This document shows positions 1-9,023 of a DNA stretch of 64,000 nt, piece by piece. The stretch's first letter is position 1. The number at the start of each line of letters is the position of its first letter. Source of the stretch: UBA4582 sp013204195 (GTDB taxonomy: Bacteria > Pseudomonadota > Gammaproteobacteria > Pseudomonadales > Azotimanducaceae). The stretch lies in assembly GCA_963925735.1 (NCBI GenBank), contig CAWUUH010000006.1:13111-77110 (forward strand). The letters run 5' to 3'. Below the pieces are notes generated by a model. That model made no database searches, had not been told where the DNA came from, and saw only the letters and a program-made list of their open reading frames with translations. The translations under genes and the position numbers were made by a program.

Positions 1-1
1 T

Positions 2-817
2 ATCGTCTATTGCTCTATCTCCGGGTTTGGGCAACAAGGGCCATTCGCTCAACGGGCGGCTTACGCACCCATCGCCCACGCCGCCAGCGGCTTCGATATA
101 GCCCATATGCGCACCCAGTTGGATTCGGATGCGCCGTCAGTCTCGAGCATTATGATTGCGGATATGCTCACCGGCTCCTACGCCTTTGGCGCCATTCAAA
201 CAGCCTTACTAGGGCGAGAGCGCAGCGGTGAGGGTGACTATATTGATGTCACCATGCTTGAATCCATGATGAGCCTGATTCCTGCCCAGGTTCAGCTCGC
301 GCAGATTCCAAACGCGACACCGGGTAATGGCTTCCACCCCGTTCGTACCAGCGACGGCTTCGTCATGATTTGTATCGTCTCTGGAAAGAATATGCGCCGC
401 CTCTGTGAGGCGATCAACCGCACCGATATGCTCCAGGATGAAAGATTCGCTGCGGGTGGACATTTCAAAAATACCGCCGCTTTCGTCGCGGAAATAGAAA
501 TTTGGTCCAAGTCCCTGTCAGCCCAGGAGTGCGAACTGGCGCTGAACAAATTTGGCGTTCCGTGCAGCTTGTACAATAGTCCCGAAGACCTGTTCGATCA
601 TCCCCAGGTCATATCAAGGCAGGCATTCACTGAGCAAGAGGATGTATATGGTGCCTTTTTGATTCAAAACGCGCCGTTTAAATTAGCGAGCGTTGACATC
701 TCGACATCCAGTCACTCACCAAAACTTGGTCAGCATACTGATGAAGTATTGGCGCAGGTACTCAAGTTTTCTGCCACCGAAATTGCACGGTTGCGATCGG
801 AGGGTATCATCGATTAA
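2..817 (+). CDS. CaiB/BaiF family CoA-transferase (class III), 5' end cut by window edge
   Basis: C-terminal part of a class III CoA-transferase, which moves CoA between carboxylic acids. The frame is open from base 2, before the first internal ATG at 107, so the gene begins outside the window. The edge-proximal residues include CSISGFGQQGP and a Tyr-Ala-Pro segment typical of the family's central region. Next come IMIADMLTGSYAFGAIQTAL, LLGRERSGEGDYIDVTMLES and a C-terminal DHPQVISRQAF segment, in the usual order. About 272 residues are present out of the usual 390-400. The N-terminal CoA-binding half is not seen. A second complete family member lies at 16798-17976. The substrate cannot be told from sequence. 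Confidence 0.9.
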   Translation: MVYCSISGFGQQGPFAQRAAYAPIAHAASGFDIAHMRTQLDSDAPSVSSIMIADMLTGSYAFGAIQTALLGRERSGEGDYIDVTMLESMMSLIPAQVQLAQIPNATPGNGFHPVRTSDGFVMICIVSGKNMRRLCEAINRTDMLQDERFAAGGHFKNTAAFVAEIEIWSKSLSAQECELALNKFGVPCSLYNSPEDLFDHPQVISRQAFTEQEDVYGAFLIQNAPFKLASVDISTSSHSPKLGQHTDEVLAQVLKFSATEIARLRSEGIID

Positions 818-933
818 ATGGCGGTCTGGAATCTACCTAAGACGCCAAACCCGGATAATTCTGATCGACGACTATTCTGGCAAACCCGCCAGCCCTATTC
901 AGCACTTATTATCAGCAAAGGCAAGGAACCGGC

Positions 934-2973
934 ATGAGCAATCCATTTTTTGAGGACTGGAACACACCGTACGGTATTCCACCTTTTGATCTTATTCACA
1001 ATGAACACTACCTCGAAGCCTTTGAACGAGGATTCGCCGAGCAAAATGCCGAGATCGATCGCATAGCGCAGAATCAGGCTCCGGCTAACTTCACAAACAC
1101 CATCGAGGCGCTGGAGCGATCAGGCGCGCTATTGGCCAAGACCGGCATGGTGTTCTCTAATCTAAGCTCATCAGACACCAATGACTCGCTGCAAGCTATC
1201 GAGCTGGCCCTGTCACCCAAATATGCCGCACATGAAGGTCAATTGCTGAATAATCAGGCGTTGTTTGCGCGGGTCAAACAGGTCTTCGCGAGCCTGCCTG
1301 AGGCCGGTCTGGACGCTGATCAGGTCAAGCTCTGCGAGGACGCTCACACGCGATTCGTTCGTGCCGGCGCGGCCCTTGAAGAGCAGGCCCGAAACCAGGT
1401 TATGGCATTAGATGAAACCCTGGCAGAACTGCAGACCCAATTTAGCCAGAACGTGCTCAAAGACACCAACGAGTTTGAACTGGTGATCGACGCTAGCGAG
1501 GATATTGCTGGCCTGTCTCAAACCACTTTGCAGGCTGCCAAGGCTGAAGCCCAGCAGCGCGGCAAAGCCAACAGCTATGTCTTTACTGTCTCAAGGTCTT
1601 CAATCACACCGTTACTACAATTCGCCGACTCACGAGAACTGCGCGAAAAAATGTACCGCGCCTATATCCGCAATGGCGCTAACGACAATGCTAACAACAA
1701 CCAGCCCATTGTCAGCCAGATCGCCACACTACGATTACAACGCGCTCAATTGTTGGGTTACTCGAGCCATGCCCACTACATGCTGGACGATCGAATGGCC
1801 AAGCGCCCAGCCAACGTCAGCGAACTATTGGGGCAGATCTGGCAACCTACCCAAGCAAAGGTGGCACAGGAAGCGCAAGACCTGCAGACCATGATTCAGG
1901 AACGAGGCGACAATTACGAGCTAGCCCCCTGGGACTGGTGGTATTACACCGAGAAGTTACGCAGCGAGCGCTATGCCCTCGACGAAGATCAGGTGAAACC
2001 CTACTTCAAACTTGAAAACGTTCGCGATGGCGCCTTCGATGTTGCGCACCGGCTTTTTGGCTTGACCTTTGAGCTGGTCAACGATGTGCCGGTCTATCAT
2101 CCCGATGTCCTCAGTTACCAGGTCACGGATGCCGATGGCTCACTAATCGGTTTGTTTCTAGTGGATTATTTTATGCGACCCTCGAAGCAAGGCGGCGCTT
2201 GGATGAGTGAATTTCGGGCCCAATCCAACCTCGATGCCAGTGTTCGACCGATCGTGGTCAATTGCTGCAACTTTCCAAAATCCACCCCCTGCCTGTTAAC
2301 GATGGACGAGGTGCGCACGCTGTTTCACGAGTTCGGTCATGGCCTACACGGGCTGTTGAGTCAGGTGCGATATGAAAGCCAGTCTGGCACAAATGTGAAA
2401 CAGGACTTCGTTGAGTTGCCTTCACAGATCATGGAGCATTGGGCGACCGAGCCAAGCGTCTTGCGCAACTATGCCAGACATGTGGACACCGGCGAGCCCA
2501 TACCCGACGCTTTGATCGACAAGCTGCTCGCTGCCGATACTTTTAACCAGGGCTTTGCCACCACGGAATACCTTGCGGCCTCATATCTGGATATGGCCTG
2601 GTCCGGCATCGAAGCACCCACGGCGCTGGGGGTCGACGAATTTGAGTCCCAAGCCATGGCCGCCATCAACTTAATCGATGTGGTTGGGCCTCGATACAAT
2701 TCAGGCTATTTTCAGCATATATTTGCTGGGGATGATTATTCCGCAGGCTATTACGCTTATATCTGGGCCGAGGTGCTGGATGCTGATGGCTTTGAGGCCT
2801 TCAAGGAAAATGGCATCTTTGATCCAGCCACGGCGCTGTCATTTCGCCAAAATGTACTAGAACGTGGCGGTACCGCGGAGGCCATGAGCCTTTACCAGGC
2901 CTTTCGAGGTCGGGCGCCTGCCGTCGAGCCACTGCTGAAGAAGCGTGGCCTGTTGACGACCTCCGGCACCTGA
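934..2973 (+). CDS. prlC: Oligopeptidase A (M3 family zinc metallopeptidase)
   Basis: 679 residues, the usual length for OpdA/PrlC. This cytoplasmic oligopeptidase degrades short peptides, including cleaved signal peptides. The zinc-binding HEFGH motif lies within LFHEFGHGLHGLL near residue 467, and the downstream Glu ligand region (DFVELPSQIMEHW) follows. The N-terminal FDLIHNEHYLEAFERG segment matches the family. The ATG at 934 has an AAGGAAC ribosome-binding site. It is 116 bp downstream of the CoA-transferase fragment and about 50 bp upstream of an M20 lipoprotein on the same strand. The assignment to M3A is secure. Distinguishing PrlC from the Dcp paralogue rests on length and motif context. 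Confidence 0.93.
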   Translation: MSNPFFEDWNTPYGIPPFDLIHNEHYLEAFERGFAEQNAEIDRIAQNQAPANFTNTIEALERSGALLAKTGMVFSNLSSSDTNDSLQAIELALSPKYAAHEGQLLNNQALFARVKQVFASLPEAGLDADQVKLCEDAHTRFVRAGAALEEQARNQVMALDETLAELQTQFSQNVLKDTNEFELVIDASEDIAGLSQTTLQAAKAEAQQRGKANSYVFTVSRSSITPLLQFADSRELREKMYRAYIRNGANDNANNNQPIVSQIATLRLQRAQLLGYSSHAHYMLDDRMAKRPANVSELLGQIWQPTQAKVAQEAQDLQTMIQERGDNYELAPWDWWYYTEKLRSERYALDEDQVKPYFKLENVRDGAFDVAHRLFGLTFELVNDVPVYHPDVLSYQVTDADGSLIGLFLVDYFMRPSKQGGAWMSEFRAQSNLDASVRPIVVNCCNFPKSTPCLLTMDEVRTLFHEFGHGLHGLLSQVRYESQSGTNVKQDFVELPSQIMEHWATEPSVLRNYARHVDTGEPIPDALIDKLLAADTFNQGFATTEYLAASYLDMAWSGIEAPTALGVDEFESQAMAAINLIDVVGPRYNSGYFQHIFAGDDYSAGYYAYIWAEVLDADGFEAFKENGIFDPATALSFRQNVLERGGTAEAMSLYQAFRGRAPAVEPLLKKRGLLTTSGT

Positions 2974-3022
2974 GCCCTTACAGGGCTGGGCTTGACACTC
3001 TCATTCATCGGAAAACCACCCT

Positions 3023-4618
3023 ATGAAAACACACAACTTTTTTCCGTTAATCGCACTTTCACTCTGTTTGCTAGCCGCCTGCGACGGCGGCAAGCATTCT
3101 GCAGAGCGCCTGGACAACTCGACGACCGCGCCGGCTATTCAGCGCCCGGTGTTTACTATCGACACCGACAAGGCCTTCGACCCCTCCGCGGTACCGGCAT
3201 ACACCGGCGACCACCAAACCATCTATGCCCATATCGATAGTGCCCTACCCGCGCATATTGGTGCCTTGCAACGCTGGTTGCGCCAACCTTCGATCAGCGC
3301 CCAGAACCAGGGCATTCAGGCGATGGCTGAGATGGTCCGGGATGATCTGGCCGACATCGGCTTTCAAGAAACTGCACTGATCCCTACTGACGGCCACCCC
3401 GGTGTGTGGGGATACTTTGACGCCGGCGCTGAAAAAACCTTGCTGGTCTACATGATGTATGACGTGCAACCGGTCAATCCCGATGATTGGGACAGCCCGC
3501 CGTTCGAAGCCAATATCATCGACCATGAGTATGGCAAAGTGATCATGGCCCGAGGCGCGGTGAATCAAAAAGGACCAGAACGCGCCTTTCTCAACGCCCT
3601 CGAATCCATCATTGCTGTCACCGGCACCTTGCCCGTGAACCTGATGATCGCCGCTGAAGGTGAAGAGGAGCTTGGCTCACCCCATTACCCCCAAATCGTT
3701 GATGCCTATGAAGCGCGAATGAGGCAGGCCGATGGCGTTCTGTTTCCCATGGCCGTGCAGCGTCCAGACGGCAATGCCAGCATGTTGCTGGGCGTCAAGG
3801 GCATCGTCTATTTTGAGCTTGAATCCCGTGGCGGCGCTTGGGGCGGACCCCAGACTGCCGAGATTCACGGCTCTTACAAGGCCATCGTCGACTCTCCAAC
3901 TCTGCGTCTGATACAAGCCATTGCCAGTCTGACAACCGCCGATGGTAATACTATCTTGGTGCCCGGCTACTATGACGGCATTCGACCGCCAACCACCGAG
4001 GAGCAGGAATTGATCAACGGCGCCGCGGCACAATACGATGAGACCCGAATCCAGGCATCCCTTGGGGTGGCCCGCTGGATAGACGATATTCACGGCCGCG
4101 ATGCGATCGTCGAATCGCTGTATCAACCGTCTCTGAACGTTGACGGTCTGTGGTCCGGTTATACCGGTGAAGGTACCAAGACCATTCTGCCCCACATTGC
4201 CACGGCAAAGATGGATTCACGTTTACCGGTGGGTATTGATCCCGACGAGGCGCTGACTAAGATCCGCAGCCATCTAGATGCCGGCGGCTTTCAGGACATC
4301 ACCATTCGCAAACTATCAGGCTACCCCGCCGCCCAGACGTCCGTGGCAGCACCGTTGGTACAAGCAACAATCAGCGTCTACAACAAATATACCCAAGGTC
4401 TCGCGATTCAGCCGCGCATTCCTGGCAGCGCACCCTTCTACCAATTTACCGACCGCTTAGGTCTGCCGCTGGTGCCAGCAGGACTCGGCTACGGCAATGG
4501 TGCTCATGCGCCTAACGAGTTTTTTCTCGTTGAGCCGACACCCGGTAGCGCCGTCAAAGGTCTCGCCGATATAGAGAAGGCCTATGTCGATATGATCTAT
4601 GCAGCGAGCGAGCGATAG
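3023..4618 (+). CDS. M20-family metallohydrolase lipoprotein with altered metal ligands
   Basis: 531 residues. A lipoprotein signal peptide ends in LLAAC, so the mature protein starts at Cys20 and is probably periplasmic and membrane-anchored. The M20 dipeptidase fold is recognisable: EGEEELGSPH keeps the catalytic Glu, and GAHAPNEFF near the C-terminus keeps the last His ligand. However, the usual H-x-D metal motif (GHYDVQP) reads MMYDVQP here. The usual Asp bridging the two zincs (DDKG) reads NQKG in ARGAVNQKGPE. Two expected ligands are therefore missing, so ordinary di-zinc peptidase chemistry is doubtful. It may belong to a divergent M20 subfamily with another metal or function. It follows prlC on the same strand. 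Confidence 0.85.
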   Translation: MKTHNFFPLIALSLCLLAACDGGKHSAERLDNSTTAPAIQRPVFTIDTDKAFDPSAVPAYTGDHQTIYAHIDSALPAHIGALQRWLRQPSISAQNQGIQAMAEMVRDDLADIGFQETALIPTDGHPGVWGYFDAGAEKTLLVYMMYDVQPVNPDDWDSPPFEANIIDHEYGKVIMARGAVNQKGPERAFLNALESIIAVTGTLPVNLMIAAEGEEELGSPHYPQIVDAYEARMRQADGVLFPMAVQRPDGNASMLLGVKGIVYFELESRGGAWGGPQTAEIHGSYKAIVDSPTLRLIQAIASLTTADGNTILVPGYYDGIRPPTTEEQELINGAAAQYDETRIQASLGVARWIDDIHGRDAIVESLYQPSLNVDGLWSGYTGEGTKTILPHIATAKMDSRLPVGIDPDEALTKIRSHLDAGGFQDITIRKLSGYPAAQTSVAAPLVQATISVYNKYTQGLAIQPRIPGSAPFYQFTDRLGLPLVPAGLGYGNGAHAPNEFFLVEPTPGSAVKGLADIEKAYVDMIYAASER

Positions 4619-4664
4619 TCACAAGGCATCAGCACCACAGATTCCTATTTGATCCAATTCGAGA

Positions 4665-5513
4665 ATGAGCATTGTTATGAATGAACATATCGCCAACAAG
4701 GTTATCGTGATCACTGGCGCTGCCAGCGGTTTTGGCCGACTGGTCAGTATCAAGGCAGCAGCCCTAGGCGCACAGATGGTCTGTGCAGACATCGATCAGG
4801 CAGAGCTGGAAGTCACTCAAAATATGATAGCAGCAGCAGGCGGGAGCGTCACAAGCCTTGTCACCGATGTGACTCATCTCGAGCAGATGCAGGCGTTAGC
4901 GAACCACGCTATCGATCATTTTGGCCGTATCGACGTCTGGATTAACAACGCCGGCATTATGCCTCTCGCCTTCCATGCAGATCATGCCCTCGCCGCACCT
5001 GCCTGGAATCGTTGTATTGACATTAATTTCAAGGGTGTCATGCATGGCATCATGGCGGCGCACGATTATATGATCAATCAAGGACGGGGCCACATCATCA
5101 ATCTCTCGTCCATCTATAGTAACTTCCCTGTCGTCGGCGCTGGTGTCTATGGCGCGACTAAAGCTGCGGTGAATTTCTTGTCCGATTCATTACGCGTGGA
5201 ATCCCAAGGCAAAATCAAGGTCACCGTCGTCAAACCAACGGGCGTTCCAGCGACGGGACTTGGCGCCGGCATTATCAATCCGGCAGCCGTGATCGGCATT
5301 CTCGGCCAGAACGCCCCCGGCTATATGCAGCAGCGAGAAGCCATGCAAAACGGTGAGTTACCTGTTGAATATACTGACGTCAACAGTATCGAGTACTATG
5401 CCCTCGAACCTGACTATCTCGCCGATCAAATCGTCGCGGTAATCAATCAGCCCTGGGGCGTCAACATCAGTGAAATCACTGTGCGCGCATCCGGCGATAC
5501 CTATATCCTTTAA
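4665..5513 (+). CDS. SDR family NAD(P)-dependent oxidoreductase
   Basis: 282-residue classical short-chain dehydrogenase. The Rossmann glycine motif is TGAASGFG near residue 18. The NNAG motif (INNAGIM) and the catalytic Ser with Tyr-x-x-x-Lys (SSIYS, then VYGATKAA) are all intact. It probably oxidises or reduces an alcohol/ketone, but the substrate is unknown. Starts at 4665 and 4677 are both possible, and neither has a strong ribosome-binding site. Its neighbours on the same strand are a transporter and another SDR. The C-terminal region (LEPDYLADQIVAVINQPWGV) resembles short SDRs that use NADP. Confidence 0.9.
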   Translation: MSIVMNEHIANKVIVITGAASGFGRLVSIKAAALGAQMVCADIDQAELEVTQNMIAAAGGSVTSLVTDVTHLEQMQALANHAIDHFGRIDVWINNAGIMPLAFHADHALAAPAWNRCIDINFKGVMHGIMAAHDYMINQGRGHIINLSSIYSNFPVVGAGVYGATKAAVNFLSDSLRVESQGKIKVTVVKPTGVPATGLGAGIINPAAVIGILGQNAPGYMQQREAMQNGELPVEYTDVNSIEYYALEPDYLADQIVAVINQPWGVNISEITVRASGDTYIL

Positions 5514-5572
5514 TCATTGTGATACCTGAATATGCCCGTAGCGCGCTGCCTTAACCCCCTGACCACGTCATC

Positions 5573-6475
5573 ATGAGTAATTCTGGAATACCCCCCGCGA
5601 TCCCTTTCAGTGTCGCGACCCTGGGCATCGCCACTTTTGCCGGCATGGATGCGTTAATGAAGGGGCTCTCTATTGAGATGGGAACTTATAACGCCATGCT
5701 ATGGCGCACCTTTATCGCATTGATCATCGCGACCGCTCTGTTTTTATGGAAGCGCGAACGCTGGCCGCAAAACCACATTATTCAATTACATATCTGGCGC
5801 GGTGTCGTGACATCCTTGATGGCTTACCTGTTTTTCTGGGGTCTGGTTTATGTGCCCCTGGCGGAGGCTATCGGCCTGTCGTTCATCGCTCCCCTGATCG
5901 CCTTATACCTAGCCGTTGTCCTGTTGAATGAAAAAATGAACAATAAGGCCGTACTCGCCTCCTTGTTGGGGCTGGCGGGTGCCGGCGTGATTATTGGGGG
6001 TAAACTTGGCGGCGACTACAGTGCGGATATAGGCAAGGGCATGGCCGCCATTTTAGTTTCAGCGGTGCTTTACGCCTATAACTTGATTCTCCAGCGCCAA
6101 CAGGCATTAGTGGCCAGACCCTTTGAAATTGCCTTTTTCCAAAACGCTACGGTGGTTGCGGTGTACCTGCTATTTGCACCTTTCTGGGCTGTTATGCCCT
6201 CCTCAGCAATGATCCCAGGTCTAATGGGAGCGGCTATTCTCGGCATCATTTCACTGCTATTGTTGTCGTGGGCTTATGCCCGTGCTGAAGCTACTATTTT
6301 AATTCCGGTAGAGTATACGGCTTTTATCTGGGCCGCACTGCTTGGCTGGCTGATATTCGCCGAGGCGATTACGGCGGTGACATTGTTGGGAACAGCGTTG
6401 ATTGTTATTGGCTGCCTTGTGGCCGCCAGACAAAAGCCTGAGCAGATCGATCACGTCGAGGCGACTGCGCTATAA
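5573..6475 (+). CDS. EamA/DMT-superfamily transporter
   Basis: 300 residues, almost entirely hydrophobic, with about ten predicted transmembrane segments arranged as two EamA repeats. This is typical of drug/metabolite transporters that export amino acids or other small metabolites. The first repeat holds an Arg-rich loop after TM2 (LWKRERW) and the conserved LAEAIGLSFIAPLIA region. The second repeat has ARAEATILIPVEYTAFIWA, a family signature at the end of the repeat. Substrate cannot be assigned. It lies 59 bp downstream of the SDR gene and 95 bp upstream of the DUF3147 gene, all on the plus strand. Confidence 0.88.
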   Translation: MSNSGIPPAIPFSVATLGIATFAGMDALMKGLSIEMGTYNAMLWRTFIALIIATALFLWKRERWPQNHIIQLHIWRGVVTSLMAYLFFWGLVYVPLAEAIGLSFIAPLIALYLAVVLLNEKMNNKAVLASLLGLAGAGVIIGGKLGGDYSADIGKGMAAILVSAVLYAYNLILQRQQALVARPFEIAFFQNATVVAVYLLFAPFWAVMPSSAMIPGLMGAAILGIISLLLLSWAYARAEATILIPVEYTAFIWAALLGWLIFAEAITAVTLLGTALIVIGCLVAARQKPEQIDHVEATAL

Positions 6476-6570
6476 TCTATGGTCTATAGTCGAGCGACTA
6501 AAACAATCGGCGCAGCGACGGCAGCGGCGAGCTAGCGGGAAGAAATCTTGCAGCGAAAAAGGAGCGTCAG

Positions 6571-6921
6571 TTGATTTACACCATCACTAAAGTTGCGATC
6601 ACGACAATATTGATTGTCGCTATATCAGAAGTCGCCAAACGCAGCTCCCTTGCTGGCGCGCTCCTGGCCTCTATTCCGCTGGTTTCCGTGCTAGCGATGA
6701 TCTGGCTGTATGTCGACACCAAAGATATAGAGAAGGTCAGCAATCTTGCCACCAGTGTCTTCTGGCTGGTGCTGCCCTCCCTGGTGTTGTTTATTGCTTT
6801 ACCCCTGTTGCTCAAACAGGGATTGCACTTTTACGTCAGCTTGGCGCTGTCTATCGGCATGACCATTGCTGCCTACTGGCTGCTGGTCGTCACGCTGAAT
6901 TACTATGGCATCAAACTATAA
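6571..6921 (+). CDS. DUF3147-like small inner-membrane protein
   Basis: 116 residues with four hydrophobic segments. The protein contains an ISEVAKRSS..GALLASIPL pattern and the loop WLYVDTKD, which I associate with the DUF3147 family of inner-membrane proteins of unknown function. The reading frame starts with TTG at 6571, supported by an AAAAAGGAG ribosome-binding site 8 bp upstream. There is no in-frame ATG before the first transmembrane segment. It sits between the EamA transporter and an SDR gene on the same strand. No catalytic residues are seen and no function is proposed. Confidence 0.75.
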   Translation: MIYTITKVAITTILIVAISEVAKRSSLAGALLASIPLVSVLAMIWLYVDTKDIEKVSNLATSVFWLVLPSLVLFIALPLLLKQGLHFYVSLALSIGMTIAAYWLLVVTLNYYGIKL

Positions 6922-6990
6922 TCACGAGTTCGGAGCTAGCGCGCCCTATCACTCTGGACGCTGACCAACTCTGGCGAATAAGGAACCATT

Positions 6991-7749
6991 ATGGGTAGGG
7001 TCGAGAACAAAGTGGTGATCATCACCGGCGCTGCCTCCGGGCTGGGTGCCGCGGACGCAAGAATGTTGCGCCGTGAAGGAGCAAAGCTGGTTCTGACTGA
7101 TATCAATGTCCCAGCAGGCGAAGCCCTGGCACAAGAAATTGGCGCGGCGTTTTTTACTCAGGATGTCTCAAAGGAAGACTCCTGGCAGGCATTGATGGAT
7201 TTTACCCTCGCGACCTATGGCCGACTCGATGGTCTGGTGAACAATGCTGGCATCGGTATTATTGCCAACATCGAAACCACCAGCACTGACGTCTGGCGGC
7301 AAACCATGGGGGTTCATCTCGACGGCACCTTTTGGGGCTGTCAGGCTGCCATCAAATTGATGAAAGACTCTGGCGGCGGCTCGATCGTCAACATGTCTTC
7401 GACGGCAGCCCTGGTGGGCATTCCCGCCTACCTGGCCTACTCCGCCGCGAAAGGCGGGATTCGGTCGATGACCAAATCTATCGCTATTCACTGCAAGCAA
7501 CAGCAGCTCGGCATTCGTTGTAACTCCGTGCACCCCGGCAGTATCAGTACCCCCATGGTGCACCATGCGCTGAAAACACTGGTGGGCGTTGACTTGCCTG
7601 CCCAGGCTGATCCTGAGCAACAACGTCTGGCCATGGGCATCGGCGAACCTGACGATGTCGCGCATATGATCGTCTACCTGATCTCTGACGAATCGAAACA
7701 CGTCACTGGCAGCGAGATGGTCATCGATAACGGTGATACCGTCGTCTGA
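6991..7749 (+). CDS. SDR family oxidoreductase (glucose/3-alpha-hydroxysteroid dehydrogenase-like)
   Basis: 252-residue classical SDR. It has the cofactor motif TGAASGLG, an Asp after the second strand (LVLTDIN) that suggests preference for NAD over NADP, the NNAG motif, and the catalytic triad Ser (SSTAALVG) and YSAAK. The C-terminus GDDVAHMIVYLISDES..VTGSEMVIDNG-like region is the typical SDR ending. Similar proteins act as cyclopentanol, hydroxysteroid or polyol dehydrogenases, and the exact substrate is not shown. It is followed 39 bp later by a VOC gene, probably in the same transcript. Confidence 0.9.
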   Translation: MGRVENKVVIITGAASGLGAADARMLRREGAKLVLTDINVPAGEALAQEIGAAFFTQDVSKEDSWQALMDFTLATYGRLDGLVNNAGIGIIANIETTSTDVWRQTMGVHLDGTFWGCQAAIKLMKDSGGGSIVNMSSTAALVGIPAYLAYSAAKGGIRSMTKSIAIHCKQQQLGIRCNSVHPGSISTPMVHHALKTLVGVDLPAQADPEQQRLAMGIGEPDDVAHMIVYLISDESKHVTGSEMVIDNGDTVV

Positions 7750-7788
7750 CCGCAGAACCGGTGACAGCACTAATAGCAGGAGAAAGAT

Positions 7789-8241
7789 ATGAACATCAGC
7801 GGTATGGTGCACGTCAATATCAATTGCAGCGACTACGACCAGTCGAGAAGTTTTTATGAAATGCTCGGGTTCGAAGCAATCTGGTCTGTGCCTACGACTA
7901 ATACCGCGGCTGTCGCCGCCGCCGTGGGTATGCCGCCCTATCGAGTCAAGGGAGCCTTGCTGGCTCTGAAGGGCGCCACGCCAGCGCTGGTGATCGACCT
8001 GTTGGAGTGGCAGGAACCCAATGATGTAGCAGCGCCCTACGGCCATTTATATCATCTTGGCATCAGCCGCCTAGCGCTGCGGACAACGGACATTGATGCC
8101 GACTATGCTTTTTTAAAAGCCCAAGGTGTCGATATCCTATCGCCACCGGCGACGGTGGCAATCGATGCTGACCATGGCAGTCGATTCTTCTGCTTTCAGG
8201 ATCCCGACGGCACCTTCCTGGAACTGGTCGAGACCTACTAA
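7789..8241 (+). CDS. VOC (glyoxalase/bleomycin-resistance/dioxygenase superfamily) protein
   Basis: 150 residues with paired beta-alpha-beta-beta-beta modules of the vicinal oxygen chelate fold. Visible features are the opening strand MVHVNINCSDYDQS, the FYEMLGF element, and the closing DPDGTFLELVETY, whose Glu is the common metal ligand. A His near the start (VHVNI) would be the other ligand. A good ribosome-binding site (AGGAGAAAG) precedes the ATG. It follows an SDR gene by 39 bp. Family members can be lyases, dioxygenases or epimerases, and the sequence does not decide which. Confidence 0.88.
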   Translation: MNISGMVHVNINCSDYDQSRSFYEMLGFEAIWSVPTTNTAAVAAAVGMPPYRVKGALLALKGATPALVIDLLEWQEPNDVAAPYGHLYHLGISRLALRTTDIDADYAFLKAQGVDILSPPATVAIDADHGSRFFCFQDPDGTFLELVETY

Positions 8242-8254
8242 CTAATCTGGCTTG

Positions 8255-8581
8255 TCAGATTGATAACAGTTGATCACCCACCGTCGTAAATACCGAGATA
8301 TCCATATTCTCAAGATCGATGGCGTCACTCACATTCATCCAGGTGGCGGCCCGCAGGTTCGCCAGCGTACCTGCGACATCCTGACTGTCAATTTCATACA
8401 ACGCCATATAACCGAAGGTCTGACCAGGTACTAGTTGCACTTCGTTCAAGCAAAAGCGTTGCGCGGATAGAAAACCATCAATCTTCAAGACTTCCTGCAA
8501 ATGAACCTGGTTATACCAGTCATTAAATTCATCTTCTCGACCCGCCACCGGGTTATTCCGAACCACGTATAATGTTTTCAC
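8255..8581 (-). CDS. Small dimeric alpha/beta-barrel-like protein (DUF4286/EthD-type)
   Basis: 108 residues. It starts with GTG, with AGGA about 7 bp upstream. The sequence KTLYVVRNNPVAGREDEF..WYNQVHLQEVLKIDG resembles ferredoxin-like dimeric alpha/beta barrel proteins, where an Asn/His-containing loop precedes a helix (W-Y-x-x-x-H-L). Such proteins are often small monooxygenase-like or binding proteins. It is the last gene of a minus-strand cluster after a PQQ alcohol dehydrogenase and a cytochrome c, with a 46 bp gap. The functional link to them is only inferred from order. Confidence 0.7.
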   Translation of the reverse strand: MKTLYVVRNNPVAGREDEFNDWYNQVHLQEVLKIDGFLSAQRFCLNEVQLVPGQTFGYMALYEIDSQDVAGTLANLRAATWMNVSDAIDLENMDISVFTTVGDQLLSI

Positions 8582-8627
8582 GACTAATTCCTGGTTGATT
8601 ATCGAACAGACCCGCGTGCTTTGCGGC

Positions 8628-9020
8628 TCAACACTGGCGCTGAGATCTCAAATAAGCCACCAGTTTCCAGATATCTGCATCGCCTTGCGGTAATTTTCCA
8701 CCAAAACCAATCATGCGAGTGCCCTGAACCCCATTGGCGATCGTGTTAAAGATCTCCTGATCAGTACCGCCATGAAGCCAAGTGCAGTCCATCAAATTCG
8801 GCACATCGCTGGACCCAGCATTATGACAATAACCACCACAGGAGCCGACATATATTAATTTACCGCGCTTCAGTGCCACTGGGTCATCCAGCAAAGCCAT
8901 GGCCGGTGATTGCGGTTCACAACCCACCGTAAACACCAACAACCCCAACATACCTGTTAGAGCCACTACCGCTCTTAAGGTTTTGTACCACCGAAAAAAT
9001 CCCATCTGCAAATCACTCAC
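8628..9020 (-). CDS. Small c-type cytochrome with a CX3CH heme motif
   Basis: 130 residues with an N-terminal membrane/signal segment ending TVGC, possibly a lipoprotein. One heme site reads C61-G-G-Y-C65-H66. That is three residues between the cysteines, not the standard two, and I checked this in the bases. A downstream Met (TRMIGFGGKLP) can be the sixth ligand, and the C-terminal ADIWKLVAYLRS helix is the usual class I cytochrome ending. GTG start at 9020 lies 3 bp after the stop of the PQQ dehydrogenase gene, so the two are translationally linked. It is very likely the electron acceptor for that enzyme. Confidence 0.85.
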   Translation of the reverse strand: MSDLQMGFFRWYKTLRAVVALTGMLGLLVFTVGCEPQSPAMALLDDPVALKRGKLIYVGSCGGYCHNAGSSDVPNLMDCTWLHGGTDQEIFNTIANGVQGTRMIGFGGKLPQGDADIWKLVAYLRSQRQC

Positions 9021-9023
9021 TGG

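Noticed and set aside
7168..8046. A 292-codon open frame on the minus strand
   Set aside because: It is antisense to well-supported SDR and VOC genes, has no recognisable domain, and its composition is His/Arg-rich as in shadow frames.
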